Shown: in pieces, positions 1 to 12,100 of the stretch
Numbering within the stretch: position 1 is the stretch's first letter
Layout of the letters: each line of letters begins with the position of its first letter
Assembly (NCBI GenBank): GCA_026874595.1
Contig: CM049308.1
Location: 80,022,124 to 80,086,123 of the forward strand
Direction of reading: 5' to 3'
Length of the DNA stretch: 64,000 nt
DNA from: Sipunculus nudus
Taxonomy: Eukaryota; Annelida; Sipuncula; Golfingiida; Sipunculidae
Notes under the pieces: generated by a model
The model's input: only the letters and a program-made list of their open reading frames with translations
Database searches by the model: none
What the model was told of the DNA's origin: nothing
Program-made: the position numbers and the translations under genes

Positions 1-1962
1 CTACTTATACGAGTGCCACATTCTGATTGTTATTAAGAATTTATTTTGCACAGGATGTCTTTTGTAGTTTACCGGTAATACCAGAATACCATGAACAAAA
101 TAATCAAATTTAAAATCTGAATTTAATTACACAATTTTCTAAAAGGAATCTTTTCTTATTGTAACTGTAATTAACCTTGTTTTCTCAGATATTTTCTCCA
201 AGGTGCCTTTCTATATAAGTCCTGTTGAAAAATATTGCACAAAAATTAGGCAGACACCAAGCAAAGAATACAAGTAAAATACAAATCACATATTCAACAG
301 TGTTAAGTCATATTCAACATTGCCCTATTTCGAAATTCTGAAGAGACTATTGACCCAACCATGGAAACCACATCTCAATACTGTCAGATTAAAATTTTCT
401 TTTGATACATGTAGTATATTACATCTAAATATTGGAGGCAAAAGCATCACCTCTAGCTTATAAATGTTGACATGTTAGCAAAAAGCTGAGCAAACAAGCA
501 TTATTATTGTTAAATTATTATATAAATGGTATGCCACACTCACGGTTCTGATATAAAGGAAAAATGAATATATATTGCAAATATACCACACATACACACA
601 TACACACAAATGATATAAAAGAGCAGCGAAACTGAAAATGAATGTAGACAAGGAAGTCACATGATTAACCATGTGACTCTTCCCACAGTCCTACAAATGT
701 TCATGGAAATGACATCTAAATACATTATAACTAATTTCACACATCACACTGAAAAATACACAATGTACAAAATGACAGTATCACTAAAAGGATAACAATA
801 AGTATTGTGTGAACTGCTGTCCACATTATAATATGGCAAAGCCTGTGAAAAGGCACAGTTATTGCACAGTCCTCAAGGATACCAGTACGTGCTGATGTTC
901 TGTACATTTAAATCATATGGTGGGCTGTTTTTATGAGAAAACTGGCCAGCAATTCCTTTGGCACTAGTTCCTAGTTTCACCACCAGATGTCCCTCCAAGC
1001 ACAACCTCCATGACTTCTCACTCTTACTCAGAACTTATCAGACTGGCCAGTGTGTGTATACATTTCTTTCAAGAGTGGATCATTGATAAAAGTGAGAAAG
1101 AATGTGAATCTTTGTTGGTCCCATTTGAAAAGAAATAAGGACTGAGATAAGGACTGTGAGAAATGACATATTGAGGATAATTCAGATTTTTTCATACCAA
1201 ATGGAATGTGATTCCACAAACATGAAAATAACAGAAAATCAGTGAAACTCTGCCTGTGAATTTGTCAAATATGTTCAAGTACTAGATTACATGAAAACTC
1301 TAGCCATTTTACTTAATTATGCATATACTTAAGATTCTTGTATATTTCAAAGGATAGGATCAGTGTCTATACAGATGGCACAATTTCTTTAATGAGGATT
1401 AAGCTGACACAAATTTGTTTGATACGTTATTGCTGATACTTTTGGGGTTCATGCTTTAATGAACAGAGCTGGAAATCTATTAAAAATCACAGCTATGTTT
1501 TAGGCCTAAGGCCAAATGAAAATTTCATCTAGCAACCTGGTACACTGTAGCAGCTTGTGGTAAATCTAGGACTTCCAGTTCCACAGTCAAATGCATGAAT
1601 CTGAGTCATGCCATATGCATATTCTGTTGTTTTAAAATAAAGTAAAATGCTTGAAGGAAACACTTGGATATACTGTATATATAGTTCCCAGGGTGCACAA
1701 AAAATCTTGAAGCTTTTAGATATGCCTATAACACAAATATAACACAATGTGAGATTCACCATGATAATGAGTATGTACCAGTCTATGAAAAATGCCACTG
1801 TACATTAACATAAGTACTGCTAAAAGAAGCTTTGGAAAGCCTGAATAGTGCCTTGTATGCTTATATGAACATATCTAATTTGTATATAAAATATATATCA
1901 ACATTATATATAACAATAATTAATCAGAAATTCAAATTCTGAGCAACCGTGCGGTTTCCTCG
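1..1962 (-). other. Probable 3' UTR of the membrane-protein gene
   Basis: No coding frame of note was found. The minus-strand gene stops at 1963, so transcription continues leftward through this stretch. The only AATAAA hexamer I found in the sense orientation reads 45-40 (TTTATT on the plus strand). That would put the poly(A) site near 10-25 and give a 3' UTR of about 1.9 kb. ATTAAA variants occur nearer the stop (for example about 1388-1393), so a shorter end is possible, and the true end may also lie outside the window. Confidence 0.4.
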
Positions 1963-3108
1963 TCACAATCTTATGTCATATGGCACAGGTTTGTTCAAGC
2001 TGTCATCAGAGCTCGTTTTAGGCTGAGGAGTCACATGCGCTGCTGGTTTTCCATTAGCTATTGCTTTACTGGGGTATACAACCCTGTGAGCATGACCGTT
2101 TGCTATTTGACCATTTGAAAGTTTTGACGGCTGTAAATTAACTTCGTTACTAGAGGGAGCCACTACTGCTCTCGGTAGACTCCATTTTGATGTATGATTT
2201 GCCGCTGTTGCTTCGCGGTTGGCACCAGGGTGTGTCCATTGTCCAGTTTGTTTAACAGAAGATGGTCGCACGACTGCGACAGTTGGTTCCGTATCACGGA
2301 ACCCTAGTGGTGGAGCAGGGAACTCATTAGATGGCAGGGATACAGATGATGCTGTCTTACCAGAATTCAATGATGTCGTTGACACGTAAGGTATATAATC
2401 GTAATTATATCCGACACTGTCAAGGTCTCGATCACCCTGCTGTATATTACCATTACTTTCTGGCTGTGACTGTTCTGAACCAGACATATATGAATCGTTT
2501 AAATCTGTCTCCATGGTAACATTCAAATCGGTGTCTTGTGTCACTGAGCTACGACCAGACTTGGGAGTAGACTGTCCATCTGGACCTATATCCTTTACGG
2601 ATGACTTGGATGGTGACTTTTCACGGTTGTTATTGAGTTCCTTGGGTATTTTCCTTTGTGGTGAGCTTACACCAGCATCATTTATAAATGCCTCATTCAT
2701 AAAAACATTGTCATCTAAATCATCCTCTTCTTTGATGAACTTTGTTTCACGTACATTTGGGTGTTTATTATTTCCTTTTTTCGAGCTACGTTTTGATGTC
2801 TGGCTGCTACAGGACCCGTTATATGATTTACGATTTTCGTTCTTGTCTTTCTTTTTCTTAGAGTCTCTTTTCTTCTTCTTCATAGTAAGAGTTTTATCGG
2901 TGGAGCTTTCTCCGAAGCCTCTGACAAGAGCATTTGGATGTTCAATAGCTTTAAGTGTATCAAAATGAAATACTTCCTCCCCAAGACAGGTTCCTTCACT
3001 GTCGTTACGCAAAAGTACTCTGCCTGATGTTGCTCCGTATGAACTAAGACTAGCTGTTTCATCAGGTCTCCATCTCGGTGGATAGCCATTCAAGCTTCCA
3101 TTTTCAAC
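1963..3108 (-). CDS. Coding exon 4: main cytoplasmic tail and stop codon
   Basis: This terminal coding exon encodes residues 299-679 and ends in TGA (1965-1963). The acceptor is ATGTATTTGCAG|GTT in phase 0. The open frame runs 381 codons, far longer than chance in such AT-rich DNA. Near the start is a compact segment (EEVFHFDTLKAIEHP, about 343-357) with fewer low-complexity residues, the likeliest conserved motif. Next come a lysine cluster (KKKKRDSKKKKDK, 375-387) that could act as a nuclear-localisation or lipid-binding signal, an acidic patch (KEEDDLDD), many SP/TP and S-rich sites, and a tyrosine cluster YNYDYIPY (532-539). The final residues DIRL fit a class II PDZ ligand (hydrophobic-x-hydrophobic). 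Composition indicates mostly intrinsic disorder. The motif roles are inferences. Confidence 0.9.
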   Translation of the reverse strand, partial: VENGSLNGYPPRWRPDETASLSSYGATSGRVLLRNDSEGTCLGEEVFHFDTLKAIEHPNALVRGFGESSTDKTLTMKKKKRDSKKKKDKNENRKSYNGSCSSQTSKRSSKKGNNKHPNVRETKFIKEEDDLDDNVFMNEAFINDAGVSSPQRKIPKELNNNREKSPSKSSVKDIGPDGQSTPKSGRSSVTQDTDLNVTMETDLNDSYMSGSEQSQPESNGNIQQGDRDLDSVGYNYDYIPYVSTTSLNSGKTASSVSLPSNEFPAPPLGFRDTEPTVAVVRPSSVKQTGQWTHPGANREATAANHTSKWSLPRAVVAPSSNEVNLQPSKLSNGQIANGHAHRVVYPSKAIANGKPAAHVTPQPKTSSDDSLNKPVPYDIRL

Positions 3109-6100
3109 CTGCAAATACATGAGAATGAAATATGTGTTAATTATCACACATCTGCATTTGACTAATACAAATCATGCCAAAAGTTATCAGTCACAAATTG
3201 TGACAGTTAATTTGATTACAGAAATGTATTCCATCACAGGAAAGACCATTTAAAAATATATGGGTATATCAGAAAAAAGGCAACAGTCAATGGACTGCAC
3301 ATTACAATTTTTAAAAATGCAGTTTTTATTATTTTAATTTAGTGTCATTTTTTTTTATAAATATTACAACACATACACATCAGTGGTTCTGTCCCTTAAT
3401 GATGGTTAAGAAATTTATGCTTCTTTATACATGATCTAGCTGATTACTGATTTTTTATATGTTATTTGGTACCATCATTGTCAAACCATTTAAAATGTGA
3501 ATCTACGCTCACTGCTGTTGATAGTGGTTTATTTTTTTATACTGAATGATTTGAAAGTTTTTATCATATTTGCATTCCTTGTAAATATGTACAAGTATAA
3601 AAACTTGTGAATGATAATCAATGTCACTGCTGGAAAACATCCTCAATACGACATATCTGGTTGAGGATAAACATAAATGCTTTATCAGAATGTACGTGCT
3701 GTCTAGTGTCCATACAAGTCAATCAAACACAAAGTCAAAACAAGCATCATTGCATTAGATCTGTATGATGTTGAACCTAATCTGTGTCTTACACTGTTTT
3801 CACCGCACATCATAGGCGGTTTATCAAATATATCAAAGCAAGTACCAAAGCTAGTAAAATACACAAAATGCAAAGACAGTGAAACTTATGACTGTTTTCC
3901 AGCAGCATAATCAACGATACCTGTGTAGTGTGTACCTTTCAGGACTACTGGCCCTATTTATTGTCCCCCACTTCCGCGTAACGGGGACATTGATTTGGAT
4001 TTGCCTTTCTGTCTGTCTGTCAGGTTTTTGTTTCTGTGTGATAACTTTACTAAATATTATCCAATTTGATTTAAATTAGGATCAGTGATTGCCCTTATGC
4101 ATACCTTGGTTGAGCTTGGTTTTGGAGTGTCTGTCTGAAAATTTATTATCACCAACTCCAAAACAAACAAAAATCTTCTCTTTTGTTCCCAATTCACAAC
4201 CAAAATTATGACATGTGGAGACATCTTTGGGGACAATGAAAACTAAAACACAGGCACTATGAGATGTGGAGGCATCTTCAGGGGAAAATAAAAACTAAAA
4301 CATACAGAGAAGGCAATCTTGAAGATCACAGGAAGCTAAAATAACAAGAGGCCAAACCGGGGGACATAAAATCCACAAATTTACTTGTTTGCTCTTTACT
4401 ATTGGTTAAACAAAAATTACTTTTATATGTAAAAAAGACCATTTGTTTTGAATTAACAACATTGATTATTAATGGATAGAAGGTTAATCGTTGGAATTAT
4501 GAGGGAGCTATAACATTAATATCACAGGTATCATGTTTAACAACATGTTTTGTAAAAACTGTTCTAAGACAATAATTATGACACAAAAATTAGGATTTAC
4601 ATTTAGTTAACAAATTTTTGTTGATGGTGGATTATTATCATTATTCATAATGTGCAAAAGGTTTATGTAGCATGTCTTATGAATGGTGAAATGTGTCCAT
4701 CATTACACTGCAACAGAACTGTCTTTATTTCACATAATGTTGTTTGAACTGAAATATATACAAATCCAAGTAATTTGTTCATACCACTAAAGATCAATAG
4801 TAGCTGATACACACAAAATTTCTGTAATTATCTAAAAGGTTTGAGAAAGCTACATACTTTGACTGGCACTAGTAGCGAATAAGCATCCAAATACAGTTTG
4901 TATTTTTTTATGAAAATACAAAATTTTTAACAGTTATTTAGGCAGGACAAAATTTCCGCATTCACTTCCACATTACAGATTTTGAATGTTTCATATCTTC
5001 ATCACTTGGTTACATGCTCCTTAACATATGGCAGGTTCTGGAATTCGTAGCGGAAACTTCTCATTTATAGATATTCAAGGAAAGATGCAGATATAAAACA
5101 CTACCATCAACAGCTCACTCAAAGTGAAAGACTTAATTGAATAAATGATGTGGTGCATTAATGAAATAGCTGAAGCGTAAGTCATTGCTACACTTTCATT
5201 GATTGTCAGAATTCACCATCCAAAGGTATACAGAAAATGAAGTGCGTCTCTACTTCAGTAATTTAGTATATGAGTCATGACAACTTCCATGGGTGAACAC
5301 TGCAGCTGCAGGGAATCGTGGGGATTTAAATAATTTTACATTAATTGCCTACATCAAAGTAATTAGATAATTATTTTCATCTATATGGTTTTGTTTATTC
5401 TGTGGACTGTTTGTTAGTTTTCAAGACATTTCTTTGTATATGTGGGCTTTGAGGTATAGAGAGTTGACTGAACTTTGTTGGATTTGGGATCTCAATGAGA
5501 GTACATGGTATTTAAATGTTTGTCTATTGTACATCTGTCCCACATAAGGGCACTGCCATTGATGCTGACATCTGGTGGAGAATTCTGGTACTATTACTGA
5601 GTATTAAATCTGTTTAATCTTACAGCAAAAAAAAGAAAGCAAGAATCTTGGGGTATGCTTTCACCTGGTACTACTCCTTAGGACAAAACTAGCATGGAAA
5701 CGCTTTTATATTATAAAATGACAGAGAAAGGCTGCACTTATAAATAAGAATTAACTGTAATACACCAAGATCTGGAAACAAATCTATTCCTCTTATCTGT
5801 CAAGACCAGTGGAAGAGGAATAAACCCTAAATAATGTACAAAGAAGACCCTTTAACGGGTTGCCCTATGGAGAAGGAACATGAGAAATAAGACTGAGAGT
5901 GTGTACTATTATATTGCTCAGAAGCTATTGTGTTTCTAATTATGTATTTATCACTTCTTGGAATGCATCCTGACACAATGGTATGTTAATGGTTTTATAT
6001 TTATGACACACAGCCATCAAAACATAACAGCTTCCCTATATGCATATGCACTAATATACATCAGTTATATAATAAAACCCATACCCAGACTGCCTGGCTT

Positions 6101-9100
6101 TCTTACAACTGTACTTAATTCAATGAATTACCTACCTGTGGAATGAGTCAAAGCTATTATCACAGGATAATTTAATTTAGATGAAAGAAACATTGGCTGA
6201 TAATTATCTACCAGTTAAGGTGCCACTGTATGAATCATATCTGTTTTGCTGAATGTGTGACATGAATTCCAGTGTAGGTATATTAATGGGTTCATAAAAC
6301 AGTGGAGGGAATAAGACACAGCCCCTAAAGGCCTACACAAGTGATTAACTGGTTCTCACTGCTAAGTGAGAACCCTTTTTTATATGGGATACAACTTTTT
6401 AATAATACGCTCCTCACACAGCAGATATATTCTGCAGATGTCCCAGATCTCTTTTTGTGTAATGGCTGCTTTGTATTGCAAGATTCTCGGGGTTCGACAA
6501 CCAGAAGTGTAATCAGACAAATGAGAGCATGCTATCACATTGTGAAATCAGCTCCATATTTTAAACATGAGACACCCACTCCAGCTGGTGTGATTACACT
6601 GGGACACAAGCTCGATCACACTGGCCTAGGATAGGTTATGTTTTTAGACCAATGAGAGTGAGTGTTACATGTTTAAAATTTGGGTTGGATGCACAACACA
6701 TTACCATGCTCTCATTGGTCAAATCACATTCCTTTGCTCTGTGTCCACCTGGTGGTTGAACCCAGAGAATCTTGCTATACAAAGCAGTGGTAACAAGAAA
6801 AGAGATCTCTGACAACTGCAGTGTGTAAAACCTGTGTGAGAAGCATATATAATAAGGGATACAGCTTTTTTGTTAAATTATGATATTAGATCTGAAAGTC
6901 CTGGTTCAATCCTAGAGCCTCAAAAGGCAAAATGCTGAAATCTCAAATTTGAAAGATTCATTCTTTTCTTAACTACAGGTTATGGCTACTGGGTTATAAC
7001 TGGTCCTGTGCAGATAACAGCCTGATATCCAGAAAGCTTATTACACTGGAGCCTCTCAATTCTAAAACCCTCATTTGCATATGAGAAGATCATCATCTGC
7101 ATACGAGATAACCCTCTTTACATACATGATCATGTGAGAGATGCTGCATTATCTCGAGATCTATATGCAACTTTCAGGTGGTAGAATTACAATCAAACTT
7201 CACCATACAGGTAAGTCTCCCTTAACTGATAAATTATCCAAGCTGATTAGTCTGGATTTAAGAAGTTTCTTTATATGCATTTGGCTACTCATAATCAAGG
7301 AGTGTGGTGTACAAAAGAATAGCCAATCTTGTACAGCCAATTAAGATGATTTAAATTTCCCCATAATGCTTTGGGAGCCATTGTAGACATTTATATCACA
7401 TCCAAGTGCCCATACAGAACAAATATGGTTCCAAAGACATGCGTCCTTGAATCAAGACTGTACTAAGACCACTTCCCATACTCTTGTAGTAACCCCTGCC
7501 TCATTAATCTCCACAAACGTGGTTTGTATCTATGATTAACTGTATGAGTGTTAAGTGAAGTGACTCATGTGCCAGACATGTACTGTATACACCAAAAAAC
7601 TTCACTAATCTGTTATACATCTGAGCTGCTGCTACTAACTGTGCATCCTGCAAGGCTGTCAATGCCAGTGTGACCACCCATTCCCCCTCATCCCCCATCC
7701 CCCCACTAACATAATTCCATGTATATCTGAACATTTACATTAAGGCCACTCAGGCCATTTCCTTTTTCAAGGTAATTCATATAAATCTGAATATTTAGTT
7801 CCATCTGCTTTGTTATCATATTTTTTTAAAAATTTAATTAAGTTATTATGTAAATATCCTAGAATATGGAATTTGATTAGAAAATAAATTTATAAAAAGA
7901 GAAACTTACACTGAAATATCACTTAATAACTAGAATACGGGTAGTCGACAAGCGACTACGTGTATCCGCCAAAATCAGAGAAGGACGGGTGAAGTGAGGC
8001 ATGGATTGAGTGGCAAGGGGATATAGAGTTACATATGTAAAATATTAGTATTGGATCTCTGCCACATAAACATGATTGTAGGTGGCGCCACCTGTTATTT
8101 GAACGAGAAACTATCCAAGATATATACACATGCAAAATTTCAAGTGGAAAAGTCAAACCACTGCAGAGATATGAGTGATTTTATCCCACAGCAGACAAAC
8201 AGATGGACGCTGTGCAAACATGGTTGCAGGTGGCGCCACCTTTTGTTGTGTATGTTATAAAGCTATCCCAGGGCTACATTTGTGTAAAATTTTTTTCCGG
8301 GTCGGTCAAACGGTTCCCGAGATATGAGCTTGGATGTCTGCAGCGTTAACATGAATGTAGGTGGCGCCACCTGTCATAAAATCAAGGAAGCTATCTAGGA
8401 TGTATACGCATGCAGAATTTTAGGTGAATTTGTCAAACCATTGCAGAGATATGAGTGATTTTAACCCCAGGCAGATGAACAAATGGACACTGTGCAAACA
8501 TGGTTGCAGGTGGCGCCATCTTTTGTTGTGTATGTTATAAAGCTATCCCAGGGCTACATTTGTGTAAAATTTTTTTCCGGATCGGTCAAACGGTTCCCGA
8601 GATATATGGGTTTATGTGTGGAGCGTTAACGTGAATGTAGGTGGCGCCACCTGTCATAAAATCAAGAAAGCTATCTAGGATGTATATGCATGCCGATTTT
8701 TAGGTGAATTAGTCAAACCACTGCAGAGATATGAGTGATTTTAACCCCAGGCAGATGAACAAATGGACACCGTGCAAACATGGTTGCAGGTGGCGCCACC
8801 TTTTGTTGTGTATGTTATAAAGCTATCCCAGGGCTACATTTGTGTAAAATTTTTTTCCGGATCGGTCAAACGGTTCCCGAGATATATGGGTTTATGTGTG
8901 GAGCGTTAACGTGAATGTAGGTGGCGCCACCTGTCATAAAATTGAGAAAGCTATCTAGGATGTATATGCATGCCAAATTTTAGGTGAATTAGTCAAACCA
9001 CTGCAGAGATATGAGTGATTTTAACCCCTGGCAGATGAACAGATGGACACTGTGCAAACATGGTTGCAGGTGGCGGCGCCTTTTGTTGTGTATGTTATAA

Positions 9101-12100
9101 AGCTATCCCAGGGCTACATTTGTGTAAAAAAATTTTCCGGATCGGTCAAACGGTTCCCAAGATATATGGGTTTATGTGTGTAAACAGACGCACAAACGGA
9201 CGCTGGGCAGAGACGAAAGGTCAGAGGTCAAGGTCACTTGGTAAGGCACCAGTTCACATGTGACCCGATAATTTGTGCAAGTTTCGGAAAAATCTGTCCA
9301 GTAGTCTCAGAGGAGTTCTCCGGAAACGAACGCGGCCGCGGCGGCGGCGGCGGCGGCGGCGGAACCCGGTCAAAAACATAGTATCCGCAAAACTTCGTTT
9401 TGGCGGATACAATTATAGTATAATTATTATATTTCAAGTTAAACTGTAACACTTACAGTGATCTGAGGGATTTTGATGGAAATTAATAAAGACACTTTTT
9501 GTATATTTATGTTCCTTTAAATAATTCTGTAGTCTGGCCTGAGTGAGGTCACAGACCACTGACTTCATGAGTTCAGGCAGACAAGTGATTAGGCCATCAA
9601 AAAACAAGCATTCATAGTGAGAATACCAGCCATCAACCAAGTTAACATAAATCATGCACATGAATGGAGGTAAGTTAACCACTGCCATACATCCTCAGAG
9701 TTTTTACGTGCATTCATCTCTCTGTCTGCCATTTGACTTTCATGACCCGCTGGTGGTATTCTCAAGTAAAATAAAAAGAAACCCCATAATAGAAACTTGG
9801 AGAACGAAAGAAAAAAAAGCGCGGGAAACTGAGGGAAAGTGGCAGCAAACCATGCAGGTGGCAGGGTCGTGTGTCTATTAGGCACACATAATAATTCCTT
9901 ATTCATATATTTCCTCCATAAGTAATTACTGACTTTAAACCACGTCGCTTTGGTTTTGTTAACTCAGAGTACTGTAATTATCAGTACATTAAGAATTCAG
10001 GTTTGTAAATAACCATACAACATTATCAGCATATAGAGGCATCACAGCCATGTGTATCATGAACCAATGGCATTTTTATAAGTGTTTTCCTTACATTGGT
10101 ACTATTGGTACTGTACAACGTATACTGATATATACCTGCCTTAAAAACTAAAAAACTCATTAAAATCAATATTGTCCAAAATCCAAAATTTTTAATTTAA
10201 CAGCATCACCTTGTCAATTTTTTAGATATTTGACCCTATGGATATATCAACCAGTCGAGCAGAAGTTCAAAATTTCACTTAAATTGTTTAAGCTTTACAA
10301 TCATGTCTGCATGTGACAATTAAAAGTATGCTTACATATAAGTATAGTACATGTGTAAATTTCAATGCATTGCTATTTTATCAGGATATGAAGAAAATGT
10401 ATATGGATATAAGAATATACACATGGATGCATGGATGGGTGTGAAGAAGAAAGGAAAGTAGGAAAAAAATTTTCAAATATAATAACAGGTCTTGCATCCA
10501 ATCTGTGATAAAATATTGCATTTGCAACCTGGATATATATATCTGCAATATCTTTTATTGTCCCAAAAATATAAACCAGGAAAAGATAGATGATACAAAT
10601 TATGTATATTCATTACATATCATAGATATCTGAATGACAGGGATTTTCTCATGGATTAATGTTTGACATCTGAGGTCATACTCTCAAAAGTCAGGGGTCA
10701 ACCATTAGTTTGTCATGACCATGTTAAGTGTGAGTGGACATATTCCTGTATAGGTAATCAGACCACATCAAACATCGGACAATGACATGTGAATCATTGT
10801 GACATACAAGCCCTGGACTTGCCAGGTATTGTGTTGGACATGGTTGAGTACTACCCCAGCAGTGATGTACCTGACACTGACAATACATAAGATGCGTCAA
10901 AAAGAGAATCCCGGCCCCCCTCTCTGACCACATCCTGGCCACGATAAAGTAACCAGTGACCCATCAAATGCCCTTAAGGCACAGAATATATATATATACT
11001 CTCTTATAACTCAGGTGTCATGTTAGTTTGTATGATAAATCAACATGACTGACCACCTACACAGAGGGTTATTAGTTTGTACCCTGTTACTCATACACCA
11101 GGTGTGGCAATTATGACTTAATCTTAGACAAACCGTGTCAAATTATCTGTCTCTTTAAAGCAATCACGGTGAATTATTGTCATACACTGCTAAGTGTGCC
11201 ATTTTCATCAAGATATACTACTATTTTTATTCAAACTGGTTAAAAGTACATAAATATTTCCAAAATTGTGTATTATCCCACACTGTTTGGTCACTTTGGT
11301 GGAATACAAAAGTTCCTATGCAAAACTATCCCAGCACACACACTTCCAATCTCCAGTTCACCATAATTAGGTTCTGTGTGTAAGTTTGTACAATCTGTGT
11401 AAAGACTTTTGGTCAGAGGTCAGATTTTGCACATGCTTGAGAACTTCCAAACATGGAGGAGAAACTGGAAAGAAGGAACCCTGATGGAACACAGGATAGA
11501 AGCTTGAAAGACCTTAATTTTCGAAGTTGTGTGGTATAACCATCAGGTGGCGTGAGAGCTATGTTTGTTTTGCTCCACTGATTGAGCCTGGTGCAACTTT
11601 ATATCCACTTGTGAACAGTAGTAAGCAGTGTCCCAATGAAATATTAGCAAAAGCCATTATATTTTAAGGAGAAAACAGTATACTTCAAGTTTATTCAAGA
11701 AACATGGTATTTGAATGGGTCCATTTTAAGCTCTAATGAAATTACCATTGAGAAAATACCATCCACCTGAGATTTTATTGATAATGAGAGAATTGCTGTC
11801 ATACTAAGTATGTGCTCTTCTTGTATGCCAACCTCTTTCAGGTCATCAATGCTTCTAGAACAGCATTTCAAAACTGTCATTAAAGATGGTTAAAGCCTGA
11901 TCAACTTACATGAAAATGATATTTAAAAGATGGAAAAAATATCCAGCAATAATATTGCATTTCTTTATGCTTTGAACTTTGAAATATTTTTAGGAAATAA
12001 ATTTTATTTAATTAAGGTTCAAAGACAAATCTCAATACATGATACAGCTTTAAGATTACTATTTTCCATGAAATAAGAGTTCACCATGGGTTTTAACATG

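Larger units (their letters stand above)
7930..9420 (-). mobile_element. Non-autonomous Helitron/Helentron-like element with tandem-repeat core ('pearl'-like)
   Basis: Read on the minus strand, the 3' end is a perfect 7-bp-stem hairpin (GTAGTCG, 5-nt loop, CGACTAC; 7941-7959), then 11 nt ending CTAG, then T: the classic Helitron CTRR terminus. A 13-bp inverted repeat, GTATCCGCCAAAA, lies just inside both ends (7962-7974 and, complemented, 9398-9410). At the 5' end this repeat is itself part of a hairpin (9381-9410). Inside are 280-bp tandem repeats and a (CGG)n tract. No target-site duplication is evident, as expected for Helitrons. This layout matches Helentron-associated elements such as bivalve pearl and Drosophila DINE-1. 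There is no Rep/helicase frame, so it is non-autonomous. The 5' end is uncertain by about 15 bp. Confidence 0.75.

Noticed and set aside
2331-2968. Plus-strand frames of 62 and 151 codons
   Set aside because: They are antisense shadows of coding exon 4; Phe/Leu richness reflects its Lys/Glu codons.
8079-9080. Regularly spaced repeats considered as a CRISPR array
   Set aside because: The repeats are 280 bp with repeated, not unique, intervening sequence, in a eukaryotic intron. It is a minisatellite in a transposon.
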